Assembly (NCBI GenBank): GCA_030430625.1
Contig: JAUIKL010000007.1
Location: 1 to 64,000, forward strand
Reading direction: 5' to 3'
From: Gemmatimonadota bacterium
GTDB lineage: Bacteria; Gemmatimonadota; Gemmatimonadetes; Longimicrobiales; Gaopeijiaceae
Length of the DNA stretch: 64,000 nucleotides
A program made the position numbers and the translations under genes. Below are positions 1 through 8,964 of this stretch, in pieces. Every line of letters begins with the position of its first letter. The stretch's first letter is position 1. The notes under the pieces were generated by a model that did not search any database, was not told where the DNA came from, and saw nothing but the letters and a program-made list of their open reading frames with translations.

Positions 1-670
1 AATAGTGCCGCTCGGCCCCGACCGGCCAGGTCGGGTCCTGTCTTCGCAACCACTCCCAGGCCGCGTCCCGATCCTCCGCGTGGTAGTAGACCGGCCACCA
101 CTGGGGGAGACCGGACGTGTGGGTGAGAAGGTGTCGGGTCGTGATCTCGTCGCGGCCCGAGCTCTCGTAGTCCGGTAGGAGATCGGACAAGGGCGCATCG
201 AGGTCCAGGAGTCCCCGGTCCGCGAGGATCATGACGGCCATCGTCGTCGCCAGGACCTTGGTCACCGAAGCCAGGTCGTAGAGGGTCTCGCCCGTCACGG
301 GAACAGAGTCCGAGGCCGGTACGATTCCCCGGGGGGAGACGCCGTCCGAACTCGGGTACTGTCCTTCGCCGAACCGGTATCGCTGGAGCACTCCGCCCGT
401 GTGGGTATGCACCGTCTGGCCTTGCTCCAGCACGACGAGCGAGGCTCCGGCCACACGATCGGAGCTAACCCAGTCGTCGACGATCGAATCGGCCGTCGCG
501 AACTCGTCGGAGGGTCCGACTGCAGGTCCGTCGGCCGAGGGCGTGCAGGACGCCAGGGCCGCCACGACGACCAGGCGGAGGGCCGTTGGAGCGGCGGCGC
601 GGGCCTTGGACGTCGTCCGCCCCACAGACGTCATCCCCGACATGGACATCATCCCCGACACGGACATCAT
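1..670 (-). CDS. Serine hydrolase, beta-lactamase/class C PBP family (C-terminus off window)
   Basis: The reverse strand reads an open frame that runs off the left edge, which is why the ORF track omits it. The product starts with a long n-region (MMSVSGMMSMSG...), a hydrophobic stretch and a lipobox ending LASC, so an exported lipoprotein is likely. Further on are an S-V-T-K tetrad (SxxK nucleophile motif of the PF00144 beta-lactamase fold) and LLTHTSGL, a hallmark of that family. Family members are D-Ala-D-Ala peptidases, esterases or beta-lactamases; substrate cannot be told. The chosen ATG overlaps the stop of the upstream lipoprotein gene (ATGA), implying translational coupling. About 223 codons are visible and the YxN and third motifs lie outside. 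Confidence 0.82.
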   Translation of the reverse strand, partial: MMSVSGMMSMSGMTSVGRTTSKARAAAPTALRLVVVAALASCTPSADGPAVGPSDEFATADSIVDDWVSSDRVAGASLVVLEQGQTVHTHTGGVLQRYRFGEGQYPSSDGVSPRGIVPASDSVPVTGETLYDLASVTKVLATTMAVMILADRGLLDLDAPLSDLLPDYESSGRDEITTRHLLTHTSGLPQWWPVYYHAEDRDAAWEWLRRQDPTWPVGAERHY

Positions 671-676
671 CCGCCC
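631..676. repeat. 18-bp tandem repeat at the serine hydrolase start
   Basis: The unit TCATCCCCGACATGGACA is followed by a copy with one change and a third partial copy. It encodes the MMSVSG-MMSMSG-MTSVG start region of the minus-strand serine hydrolase. The 18-bp unit keeps frame, so copy-number change would alter the number of in-frame ATG/GTG starts and the n-region length without a frameshift. Confidence 0.7.
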
Positions 677-1260
677 CAAGGTGGTGGCGGCGGCTCGATC
701 GGTGCACTCAGATCGAACTCTGCCCGGAAACGCCGATCGGACCCCTCGCGGCGGAGGGCGTAGACGAAGCGTTCCCCAGGGACCACCTCCAGCGTCCACA
801 CGTTCGTGGCCGCGACCGGCACAAGGTCCGCGGTGAAGGCGTCTGCGGGGAACTCCTGCGTCGTGGTCGAGCCGCGACCGGAGGCGTCACCCCCGTACAT
901 GGAGACCTCGTCTTCCGAGCCGTCCTCGTGACGGTGGTCGTGCACGAAGTTGAGTCCCGTGCTCGTTGGCGTCAGGACCCAGGTCCGCGACCGATCGTCG
1001 TCGACGTGGAAAGGGATCCGGATCTCTGCCGGGTCGCAGCTTCGGACGTGCATCACGAGCCGGGCCTCGTCGAATGCCGGGTCCGGTGGCACACTCTCCA
1101 CGACGCGTCCCTGGAACGCCTGGCCACACAGGGATTCCAGCGCCTCCCAGAACACGATCTGCGGATCGTCGTCGGCCGGCTCCGATCGCGGGGCGGCTTC
1201 AGGTGCGCAGCCGGAGAGGACGAGTCCTGCCAGGAGAAGCGTCGGGAGGTGTCGGGTCAC
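667..1260 (-). CDS. Hypothetical lipoprotein
   Basis: The 197-aa product begins TRHLPTLLLAGLVLSGC after the initiator, a compact lipoprotein signal peptide with a good lipobox (LSGC). I chose the GTG at 1260 rather than the TTG at 1317 of the track because the longer form would put 20 extra residues before the signal peptide. The mature part is acidic, ends in a proline run (PPPPPWGG) and shows no family I recognise. The stop overlaps the ATG of the downstream serine hydrolase, so the two are probably one transcript. Outer-membrane or periplasmic location is inferred from the lipobox. Confidence 0.7.
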   Translation of the reverse strand: MTRHLPTLLLAGLVLSGCAPEAAPRSEPADDDPQIVFWEALESLCGQAFQGRVVESVPPDPAFDEARLVMHVRSCDPAEIRIPFHVDDDRSRTWVLTPTSTGLNFVHDHRHEDGSEDEVSMYGGDASGRGSTTTQEFPADAFTADLVPVAATNVWTLEVVPGERFVYALRREGSDRRFRAEFDLSAPIEPPPPPWGG

Positions 1261-1383
1261 GCGAAGGCTCCATCTGAGGGTTCCGATACGGTACGGCGGG
1301 CCGCCCCGTCGGGCCAAACGCCTGCCCTGCCCTGATCCGGCTTCTATATTGGCGTCTCCTTACGTCCCGACCCCGAGTTCTTC

Positions 1384-3999
1384 ATGATCGGCACGCTCGT
1401 CCTCGCCGCGCTCGTCCAGGTACCGGCCCCCACGCAAGATTTCGTACCGGGCACTCGATACGACCCCGCGATCCCCACCCTGGAGTCCGTCGTCGGACAT
1501 GCTCCGCGTGAGGAGATCACCCACCCGGACGACATCGTCCGGTACTTCGAGGCCTTGGCCGAGGCGGCCCCGGATCGGACAGAGCTGATCCAGTATGCGG
1601 AGAGTTGGGAGGGACGACCGCTGATTGCGCTGGTCATCGGCTCTCCCGAGAGGATGGCGCGGCTCGATGAGATCAAGGCCGATCTGTCCCGACTCTCGGA
1701 GCTCCGGGGGCTCTCCGACGACGAGGTCGAGGCGCTGATTGCCGAGCTTCCCGTCGTGACGGCGCTCATGCACGGGGTCCACGGAAACGAGATCAGTTCG
1801 AACGGAGCGGCACTGGCCGAGGCGTACCACCTCCTGGCCGCCCAGGGGAACGAGGTCGTCGACCTCATCCTCCGGGAATCCCTCGTCATCATCGATCCGG
1901 CCGAGAATCCGGACGGCCGTGCGCGCTTCGTTCAGCACACGACTTCGTCGCGGGCGCGTTGGCCGAACCAGGCCACCTACTCCGCCGAACACGACGAGCC
2001 GTGGCCGGGTGGACGCAGCAACCACTACCTCTTCGATCTGAATCGCGACCTCTTCATCCAGAGTCAGCCCGAGACACGGGGCAAGGTGAAGCTCTTCCTG
2101 GAGTTTCGTCCGAACATCGTGGCGGATCTCCACGAGATGGGCGGAAACTCGACGTACTTCTTCCCGCCGACGGCACCCCCGGAGAACCCGTGGTACGGGG
2201 ACCGACAGATCGCGCTGATGGATCTCTTCGGGCGGGCCAACGCCGCCGCGTTCGACGCGCGCGGCTTCCCCTACTTCAACCGGAGTGTGTACGACGCTTT
2301 CTATCCCGGCTATGTCGACATGTGGCCGATGAACCACGGCGCCCTGGGGATGACCTACGAGCAGGCGTCGGCGCGGGCCCTCGTTCTCCTCAAGGACGAC
2401 GGGGATGTCATGACGTACGGAGACGGGGTCCTCAACCACTTCACGGCCGCCATCACCACGGCGGAGACTGCGGCGCGCAACCGGGAGAGGATTCTCAGGG
2501 ACTACGTGGCGTACCGTCGGGACGGCATCGAACTCGGTCGGCAGGGTGCGGCCGAACTCGTCCTCCACTCCGCGCACGATCCCGCCCGGGCGGACCGCCT
2601 GGCGCGGATGTTGGCTGCCAACGGCATTGAGGTGCGATCCGTGTCCGGTGCCGTCGAGGTCGACGGGCGGGAGCTGCCCGCGCGCGGTACGTACATCGTT
2701 CCGATGGCTCAGCCGACCCATCAGTTCGCGCGTAACCTACTCGACGCTCACGTGCCGATGGATCCCGCCTTCGTCCAGCGGCAGCTCGAGCGCAGAGCCC
2801 GCCGCGAGGGGGACGAGATCTACGACCTGACCGCATGGAGCCAGTCGCTCCTGTGGGATGTCGAGGTGATCGAGTCCGAGAACGAGACCGGTGCCGCCGG
2901 CTCTCTCGTGTCTTCCGACGGGCCGGCCACGACACGAGAGGCGCGTATCCTGCCACCCGCATCGGTCGGGTATCTGATGCCGTGGGGCGTCGCCACGGCC
3001 GCTGCCGTGACCGAGGCGATGCGTGAGGGAATCCGCGTGCGGGCCTCGGGTGAGTCGTTCACACTCGGAGGGCGTTCGTACGGTCCGGGCACGGCCATCG
3101 TGCGCGTGGCGGAGAACGACGACGACCTCCGCAGTCGGTTGGGATCGATCGCCGACCATCACGGCGCCGAGGTCGTTCCGATCGACGACTCGTACGTCAC
3201 CGAGGGAGCCTCGCTGGGCGCCAACAGTGTGCGCGCACTCCGCTCACCCCGGGTGCTGCTGGCGTACGACTCTCCCGGTTCGAGCCTGTCGGTCGGATGG
3301 GCGCGCTACGTGCTCGAGCAGCGGTACGGTCAACCCACGGTCGCGGTAAGAACCTCGAGCCTCGGGCGGGCCGACCTGTCGGACTACGACGTGATCGTCC
3401 TGCCGAGTGGCAACTACGGCGGAGCGATCGGGTCGGGCCTCGTCGACCGGATCCGCGACTGGATGTCCCAGGGCGGCACGCTCGTCACGATCGCGAACGC
3501 CACCTCGTGGGCCACCCGCGTCGGACTTCTGTCCACCGCTGCGGAACGGCGAGGCGGTCGCGCGTCCGGGACCGATGCCCCCTCGGGGGGTACGCCCGAT
3601 CAACCGATCGAATACCTCGACGAGATCGTGCCCGACGACGAGTCCCCGGAGGGTGTACCCGGCGCGATCCTCAAGGTGGTGCTCGACGCGGGCCACTGGC
3701 TCGCCTCCGGAACCGACGGGGAGATCGGCGCCCTGGTCGAGGGGTCGAGGGTCTTCACGCCGCTGACTCTCGACGATGGTGTGAACGTCGGACGGTACGG
3801 AACGCTCGACGATCTGGTGCTGAGCGGGATCGTGTGGGAGGAGTCCCGCCCGCAGCTGGCCAGCAAGGCCTTCCTCATGAGGGAAGGATGGGGCTCCGGC
3901 CAGATCATCGCCTTTGCCGAAGACCCGAACTATCGGGCGTACGCCGAGGCGACTCAGCTCCTCTTCATGAACGCCGTACTTCTCGGACCGGGACGCTAG
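1384..3999 (+). CDS. M14 family zinc carboxypeptidase, exported
   Basis: An 871-aa metallopeptidase with a short N-terminal hydrophobic segment (MIGTLVLAALVQ) likely to act as signal peptide. The M14 zinc site is visible: HGNE near residues 133-136 (HxxE) and DLHEMGG with the third ligand near residue 250, plus GMTYEQ supplying the probable catalytic Glu. The last 350 residues resemble the long C-terminal region, with a class I glutamine amidotransferase-like stretch (VIVLPSGNYGG), seen in large M14 proteins of Gemmatimonadota and Bacteroidota. It probably trims peptides in the periplasm or outside the cell. It is followed after 3 bases by a beta-propeller lipoprotein in the same direction. 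Confidence 0.9.
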   Translation: MIGTLVLAALVQVPAPTQDFVPGTRYDPAIPTLESVVGHAPREEITHPDDIVRYFEALAEAAPDRTELIQYAESWEGRPLIALVIGSPERMARLDEIKADLSRLSELRGLSDDEVEALIAELPVVTALMHGVHGNEISSNGAALAEAYHLLAAQGNEVVDLILRESLVIIDPAENPDGRARFVQHTTSSRARWPNQATYSAEHDEPWPGGRSNHYLFDLNRDLFIQSQPETRGKVKLFLEFRPNIVADLHEMGGNSTYFFPPTAPPENPWYGDRQIALMDLFGRANAAAFDARGFPYFNRSVYDAFYPGYVDMWPMNHGALGMTYEQASARALVLLKDDGDVMTYGDGVLNHFTAAITTAETAARNRERILRDYVAYRRDGIELGRQGAAELVLHSAHDPARADRLARMLAANGIEVRSVSGAVEVDGRELPARGTYIVPMAQPTHQFARNLLDAHVPMDPAFVQRQLERRARREGDEIYDLTAWSQSLLWDVEVIESENETGAAGSLVSSDGPATTREARILPPASVGYLMPWGVATAAAVTEAMREGIRVRASGESFTLGGRSYGPGTAIVRVAENDDDLRSRLGSIADHHGAEVVPIDDSYVTEGASLGANSVRALRSPRVLLAYDSPGSSLSVGWARYVLEQRYGQPTVAVRTSSLGRADLSDYDVIVLPSGNYGGAIGSGLVDRIRDWMSQGGTLVTIANATSWATRVGLLSTAAERRGGRASGTDAPSGGTPDQPIEYLDEIVPDDESPEGVPGAILKVVLDAGHWLASGTDGEIGALVEGSRVFTPLTLDDGVNVGRYGTLDDLVLSGIVWEESRPQLASKAFLMREGWGSGQIIAFAEDPNYRAYAEATQLLFMNAVLLGPGR

Positions 4000-4002
4000 C
4001 GG

Positions 4003-5280
4003 ATGATCGAGTGGATGAGCGGGGCCACGGGGCGAGCGCTCGTAGCAGGGGCCGTTGCGGCCCTGGTCCTGTCGGCGTGCGCGTCGGAAGTCATCGATCT
4101 ACCGACCGCTACGGTCGAAGACAGCGCGGGCGTCGGGATCGTGTCGTACGATCTCGGCGGAGTCGACGTCCCGGCGTGGCGCGAGGTTCAGGCGCACGAC
4201 CTGGAGATCGGTGTCATCGACGGCCCCGCCGAGTACGCGTTTTCCACGATCGGGGACGTTGCGGTGGCGGACGACGGCTCGATCGTCGTTACCGACCGGC
4301 AGGCCCTCGAGGTTCGCGTCTACGACGAGGCGGGCGGGTACCTCAGGGCGCTCGGTCGAGAGGGTGGAGGTCCCGGGGAGTTCACCGGCAGTCCGTGGAT
4401 CGCCGGTGTCTCGGGCGACACCGTCTTCGCCTTCGACAGTCGCAGCGCACGGGTCACCGCCTTCTCCATGACCGGGGACGTCCTCGGCGACGTGTCGGTC
4501 CGGTCCGACATGATCGCCCGGGCGCTGGTGGTGCTCCGTCAGGATGACGGCACCTACCTCACCCGTTCCCGGTGGATCAACCCGGATGAGGAGGTCGGCT
4601 TCCACGAGCTGAAGCTCGTCCTCGACTCGATCGTCATCGGTCGGCTGGGCCCGGACGGAACGTTCGCGGACACCGTGGCCGTGGGACCCGACGCACCCCG
4701 GGCGAGGAGTATTCTGGGATCGATGACCGAGGGCGTTCGTGTGAACCAGGCTGTTCCGCCCTTCTCTCCCGAGGCCTCGTTGCGGACCGTCCCATCCCGC
4801 CAGACCGGCGGGTCCGAGGCGGTCTATGCGTACGGCGCCACCTTCGACCTGGCGTTCTTCGGACCGGAGGGTCTCGTCCGCCGGCTCCGTGTGCACGGTG
4901 TCGAGAGCGGCACCACCCGCGCGGATCTCCAGGCCCGGCAGGAGGAGATCCTCGTCGACGATCTGGGCGCCGACGGCGTGACTCCCGAGCTGAGGCGGCT
5001 CTATCTCGACTTCATCCCCGAGACGGCGCCAGTCGTCGACGAGGTGCTGGTCTCCACGACCGGTGAGGTCTGGGTCTCCCTGTTCGATCACGAGGATACG
5101 AACGATACCCGTTGGCTCGTCTTCGACTCCGTGGGCGATCTTCGGGGTTCGGCACGCACACCGGCTGGATTGGCCGTGCGATGGGTCGGGGCCGAGTCGC
5201 TCGTCGGGGTCGTGACGGACGACTTCGACGTGCAGTACGTTCGCCGCCACCCCCTCCGCGCCCCTGGCGGCGATGGGTGA
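4003..5280 (+). CDS. 6-bladed beta-propeller lipoprotein
   Basis: A 425-aa exported protein. The signal peptide ends in VLSAC (lipobox). After it come repeats of the 6-bladed beta-propeller type common in Gemmatimonadota, with segments such as FSTIGDVAVADDGSIVVTD and GREGGGPGEF that mark blade turns (NHL-like). Function within this family is generally unknown; a role in ligand binding or signalling at the envelope is inference. A second ATG at 4015 would give a shorter n-region. The 3' end overlaps the next gene by 8 bases. Confidence 0.85.
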   Translation: MIEWMSGATGRALVAGAVAALVLSACASEVIDLPTATVEDSAGVGIVSYDLGGVDVPAWREVQAHDLEIGVIDGPAEYAFSTIGDVAVADDGSIVVTDRQALEVRVYDEAGGYLRALGREGGGPGEFTGSPWIAGVSGDTVFAFDSRSARVTAFSMTGDVLGDVSVRSDMIARALVVLRQDDGTYLTRSRWINPDEEVGFHELKLVLDSIVIGRLGPDGTFADTVAVGPDAPRARSILGSMTEGVRVNQAVPPFSPEASLRTVPSRQTGGSEAVYAYGATFDLAFFGPEGLVRRLRVHGVESGTTRADLQARQEEILVDDLGADGVTPELRRLYLDFIPETAPVVDEVLVSTTGEVWVSLFDHEDTNDTRWLVFDSVGDLRGSARTPAGLAVRWVGAESLVGVVTDDFDVQYVRRHPLRAPGGDG

Positions 5281-5767
5281 GGATCCCCCGATCGGGGGGC
5301 TGCCGGGGCAGCCGTCCCCCGCGAGACCGTACGCCGTCCGACAAGTACGACTCGAGGACGCCGACGGGTGGCTGAGGCTCCGACGGGCTTTGTGGCCGGA
5401 GGAGCCCGACGACCACGTGGCCGACATCGATGCCTACTTCGGTGGGGCGGTGTCGAATGCGGTCACCTTCGTTGCGGAGGCCGAGGGTAGGCTCGTTGCT
5501 TTTGCGGAGCTCCGTCTGCGGGACTACGCGGAGGAGTGTACGACCTCCCCCGTGGCCTACCTCGAGGGGATCTACGTCGATCCCGACGCCCGCGTCCGGG
5601 GTGTGGGTCGAGCCCTGGTCGAGGCCGGCGAGGGGTGGGGCCGCGAGATGGGCTGCACCGAGATGGCGAGTGATCGGGACATCGAGAACGACGTCAGCGG
5701 AGCCTTTCATCTGGCCGTCGGATTCGACGAGGCCGTCCGGATGGTGACGTACAGGAAAGGACTGTGA
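5273..5767 (+). CDS. GNAT acetyltransferase resembling aminoglycoside 6'-N-acetyltransferase, AAC(6')
   Basis: A 164-aa GNAT protein. The acetyl-CoA loop is VRGVGRALV (residues 108-116). Several blocks match the AAC(6')-I family as I remember it (for example the chromosomal Salmonella enzyme): ALWPEEPDDHVAD, TSPVAYLEGIYV, CTEMASD, and a C-terminal GF..A.R...YRK. The family transfers acetyl from acetyl-CoA to the 6'-amine of aminoglycosides, but chromosomal members can have other natural substrates. About 20 residues precede the domain; no better internal start is seen. The start overlaps the beta-propeller gene and the stop overlaps the next GTG, so it lies in a coupled operon. Confidence 0.82.
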   Translation: MGEDPPIGGLPGQPSPARPYAVRQVRLEDADGWLRLRRALWPEEPDDHVADIDAYFGGAVSNAVTFVAEAEGRLVAFAELRLRDYAEECTTSPVAYLEGIYVDPDARVRGVGRALVEAGEGWGREMGCTEMASDRDIENDVSGAFHLAVGFDEAVRMVTYRKGL

Positions 5768-6267
5768 CGGAGCGGGACGTTCCGAGGCAGGTGCCCGTCG
5801 CGTCGTACGGATACCGGCACGAAGCGGAGTTCGCGGCGGGCTTTCTCGACGATGCCGGAGTCCCGTATCGCCTGCAGCTGGACGATCCTGCGCTCGGGAC
5901 ATCGGTTGCCATGAGAGCGACGATCTGGGTGCTCAGCACCGATGTCGATCGGGTTCGGGACATCCTCGAGCTGGACGACCAAGGGAGCGGTCGGCAGCTC
6001 ACGTCCGGACCGCCGGGCCGTCGAGTCGCGCCGGATCGGACGCAGCGCGCAGCCGTGGGGTGGTCGAGACTGGATGTCCGCGAGCGCTTGGTGGCGGGTG
6101 CCGTCGCCGGGGGACTCGTCGCTGCGTCCACGACACTCGGGGGTATCACGTTCGGTCAGGAGAGTGCCGTGTTCGGTGCGCTCATCGTCGGAACCGCGGC
6201 CCTGGTCGGTCGCGCACCTCGTGCGCTCAAGGCCCTCCTGTCGGCGCTGACGGGTGGGGAACCTTGA
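5764..6267 (+). CDS. DUF2007-like protein with two C-terminal membrane segments
   Basis: A 167-aa product starting at a GTG that overlaps the GNAT stop (GTGA). Residues about 10-65 (SYGYRHEAEFAAGFLDDAGVPYRL...) look like the small DUF2007 putative signal-transducing fold. A charged linker follows, then two hydrophobic stretches (LVAGAVAGGLVAAS and FGALIVGTAALVG) predicted to span the membrane. Function is unknown. The assignment to DUF2007 rests on pattern and position only. Confidence 0.65.
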   Translation: MTERDVPRQVPVASYGYRHEAEFAAGFLDDAGVPYRLQLDDPALGTSVAMRATIWVLSTDVDRVRDILELDDQGSGRQLTSGPPGRRVAPDRTQRAAVGWSRLDVRERLVAGAVAGGLVAASTTLGGITFGQESAVFGALIVGTAALVGRAPRALKALLSALTGGEP

Positions 6268-6333
6268 TCGTGCCGGGCGTCCTTCTCTACTTCCACGCAT
6301 GCGTGCCCCCGACCCAGGAGAACAGTTGAGGAC

Positions 6334-7587
6334 ATGAAGGCCGTCACCTTCAACGTCACGATCCCGAGCTACCTGGTCGGGAAGAGTCTGGGCCGGGTCA
6401 CGGAGGCCGCGCTCTTCGGTGGACTGAGCGGCGTGAAGCTCCAGGATCTCCCGGAGCCCTCTCTCCCCGGCAACGACTGGGTCAAAGTCGAGATCCTCAA
6501 GGCCGGTATCTGCGGATCGGACATCGGCAATCTGACGCTGACCTCGAGTCCGGCCATGGAGCCCTTCGGCTCCTTCCCCGCGGTCCTGGGGCACGAGATC
6601 GTAGCGCGGGTCGTCGAAGTCGGGTCGGCGGTGCGGCGTGTCGAGGTCGGTCAGCGTGTCGCGGTCGAGCCGGCCGTGTCGTGTCGCCTTCGCGGCTTCG
6701 CGGACTCGGAGTGTCCGTCCTGCGCCGTCGGCTTGCCCGCCACCTGTTCGCGGGCCGGTGACGAGGGTCGGACCGTGATCGACGGATCGCCCATCCAACG
6801 CGGGTCGATCATCGGGTACCACGGGAGTCTTCCGGGTGGCTGGGGTGAGCGCATGATCGCTCACGAGAGCCAGCTGTATCCCATCGACGATGCGATGACC
6901 GACGGCACCGCCGCCCTCATCGAGCCGTTGGCCGTCGGCATGCACGCGGCGCTGCGATCCCGGCCCTGGGGGGATGGCCCGGTCCTCGTCGTGGGGAGCG
7001 GACCGATCGCGCTCGGGGTCGTCTGGGCGCTTCGGGCGGCGGGCTTCCAGGGGGAGCTGGTGGCTCAGGTGCGACGGAAACACGAGGCCGACATGGCGCG
7101 CTCCTTCGGGGCGTCGAGCGTGGTGTCGCCTGGAGACGAAGCGCGGGACGCCCTCGTGGCGACGGGCGCCCAGGCGTACATGCCGATCGTGGGGGACGAG
7201 GTGTTTGCCGGGGGTGGCTTCCCGCTGATCTTCGACTGCGTGGGCAGCGAGCAGACCGTGAAGCAGTCGCTCAGGTACGCCTCCGCTCGTGGGCGGATCG
7301 TACTCCTCGGGTGCGCGGCGGAGATCCCGAAGCTCGACCTCACCTTCGTATGGGCGCGCGAACTCCAGATCCAGGGCTACCAGTGTTACGGCATGGAGGA
7401 GTGGCGAGGCGGTCGTGAGCACACCTTCCAGATCACCCACGACCTGATTCTCGAATCGGGCGCACCGGTCGAGTCGATGATCACGCACGTGTACCCGTTG
7501 AGTCAGTACAGAGACGCTCTCTCGACGGCCACGAATCGGAGGAAGACGAACTCGGTGAAGGTCCTGCTCGATCCCACGATCGGTTAA
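6334..7587 (+). CDS. Zinc-dependent alcohol dehydrogenase (MDR superfamily)
   Basis: A 417-aa medium-chain dehydrogenase. The catalytic zinc residues are visible in GICGSD and GHEIV. The structural-zinc lobe has four cysteines in CRLRGFADSECPSC...C. The Rossmann segment is VLVVGSGPIALGVVWALRAAG. It would oxidise an alcohol or polyol with NAD(P)+; substrate is unknown. The ATG follows a purine-rich Shine-Dalgarno region (GGAG). It sits 12 bases before a FAD oxidoreductase in the same direction, suggesting a shared catabolic role. Confidence 0.88.
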   Translation: MKAVTFNVTIPSYLVGKSLGRVTEAALFGGLSGVKLQDLPEPSLPGNDWVKVEILKAGICGSDIGNLTLTSSPAMEPFGSFPAVLGHEIVARVVEVGSAVRRVEVGQRVAVEPAVSCRLRGFADSECPSCAVGLPATCSRAGDEGRTVIDGSPIQRGSIIGYHGSLPGGWGERMIAHESQLYPIDDAMTDGTAALIEPLAVGMHAALRSRPWGDGPVLVVGSGPIALGVVWALRAAGFQGELVAQVRRKHEADMARSFGASSVVSPGDEARDALVATGAQAYMPIVGDEVFAGGGFPLIFDCVGSEQTVKQSLRYASARGRIVLLGCAAEIPKLDLTFVWARELQIQGYQCYGMEEWRGGREHTFQITHDLILESGAPVESMITHVYPLSQYRDALSTATNRRKTNSVKVLLDPTIG

Positions 7588-7599
7588 CCGGACCGCTTC

Positions 7600-8862
7600 G
7601 TGAGCACGGATGCTCCCAAGGTCGTCGTCGTCGGTGGCGGCATCATCGGCGTCAGTTGCGCGTATTACCTGTCGTGCGCGGGGGCGTCGGTCGTTCTCCT
7701 CGAGCGCGAACGCATCGCGGCCGGGGCTTCCTGGGGCAACGCCGGCACGATTGCGGTCGGCCACCCTCCGCTGAACCGGCCCGGGCGTATCCGCCAGGCG
7801 CTGGGACAGATGCTCGACTCGACGAGCCCGCTGTACGTACCACCGCGCATCGACCCGGGGCTCTGGCTGTGGCTGGGGCGCTTTGCGAAGTACTGCACGG
7901 ACGAGCATGTCGAACACGCCATGAGCGTCATGGCCCCCCTCGGGCATCTCGCTCGCGAAACGTTCGACGAGATCCTGGCCGAGGAGCGCATCGAGTGCGA
8001 CTACCGGGGCGACGGCTACCACGAGGTATGCGCGACGGAGTCCGGTATGGACACCGCTCGACACGAGGCGGCCATCATCGAGGGTCACGGCTACGAGCCC
8101 GAAGTCATCGACAGGGACGAAGTCGCCCGTCGTGAACCGGCGCTCGGCCCGTCGGCCGGAGCGGTCTTCTATCCGGAGTCGGCGAGCCTGAACCCCGGAC
8201 TCTTCGTTCCCCGCCTGGGTGAAGCGGCGAGCCGGCGCGGGGCAGCGATCCGTGAAGGTGTCACGGTCGAGGGTATCGAGACGACCGGGGGACGTGTGAC
8301 GGGAGTCCGCCACCGCACGGCGGGTACGCTTGCCACCGAAGGCGCGGATCACGTGGTGCTGGCCACGGGTGCGTACGGTCGCGGCCTGATGCGGGGTCTC
8401 GGCGGCCCGCTCCCCGTGCAACCGGGCAAGGGCTACCACCGGGACATCGACATCGGACCCAATGGTGCGCCCAGGCTGCGGGGGTCGTGTGTGCTCGCGG
8501 AGTCGTCCGTCTTCTGCACACCGATGGACACGTTCGTCCGCTTTGCGGGAACGATGGAGTTCTCGGGAGAGAACGATCGCATGCGTCCCGAGCGGCTTCG
8601 GCAGCTCACGACCGCCGCGCGGGAACGGTTCCCGAAGATGGGGACGGCCCGGCCGATCTCGGAGTGGTGTGGCCTGCGCCCGATGTCGGTCGACGGCCTG
8701 CCGATCGTCGGCGCGGTCGGTGCGGTCTCCGGCCTGTCCGTAGCCACCGGCCACGGTATGCTCGGCATCACCCTCGGCCCGGCCACGGGACGACTGATCG
8801 CCGATGAGATCACGGGTGAGCGGGCGGCCCCTCCCGAACTGTCACCGACACGTTTCGACTAG
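7600..8862 (+). CDS. FAD-dependent oxidoreductase, D-amino-acid dehydrogenase (DadA) type
   Basis: A 420-aa protein starting at GTG. The N-terminal dinucleotide-binding motif is VVVVGGGIIGVSCAYYL with the acidic strand end LLERE, and the C-terminal DAO-fold signature is VATGHGMLGITLGPATG. This is the DadA/hydroxyproline-type flavoprotein family, which oxidatively deaminates D-amino acids or imino acids and passes electrons to the respiratory chain. Substrate cannot be set from the sequence. It follows the zinc dehydrogenase by 12 bases and is probably cotranscribed. Confidence 0.88.
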   Translation: MSTDAPKVVVVGGGIIGVSCAYYLSCAGASVVLLERERIAAGASWGNAGTIAVGHPPLNRPGRIRQALGQMLDSTSPLYVPPRIDPGLWLWLGRFAKYCTDEHVEHAMSVMAPLGHLARETFDEILAEERIECDYRGDGYHEVCATESGMDTARHEAAIIEGHGYEPEVIDRDEVARREPALGPSAGAVFYPESASLNPGLFVPRLGEAASRRGAAIREGVTVEGIETTGGRVTGVRHRTAGTLATEGADHVVLATGAYGRGLMRGLGGPLPVQPGKGYHRDIDIGPNGAPRLRGSCVLAESSVFCTPMDTFVRFAGTMEFSGENDRMRPERLRQLTTAARERFPKMGTARPISEWCGLRPMSVDGLPIVGAVGAVSGLSVATGHGMLGITLGPATGRLIADEITGERAAPPELSPTRFD

Positions 8863-8964
8863 GCATTCCGGGTCGACCGGCCCATGATGTGCCGTCGCGG
8901 ATGAAGAATACGGCGTCCGGATCCGTAGACTCTTCAGTCGGCCCATCTCAGCACGGGAGGCACC

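Noticed and set aside
5707-8754. 1015-codon minus-strand ORF
   Set aside because: Arg/His/Pro/Gly-rich, no domain, and exactly antisense to the acetyltransferase, DUF2007-like, dehydrogenase and DadA genes on the plus strand. High GC produces stop-poor antisense frames.
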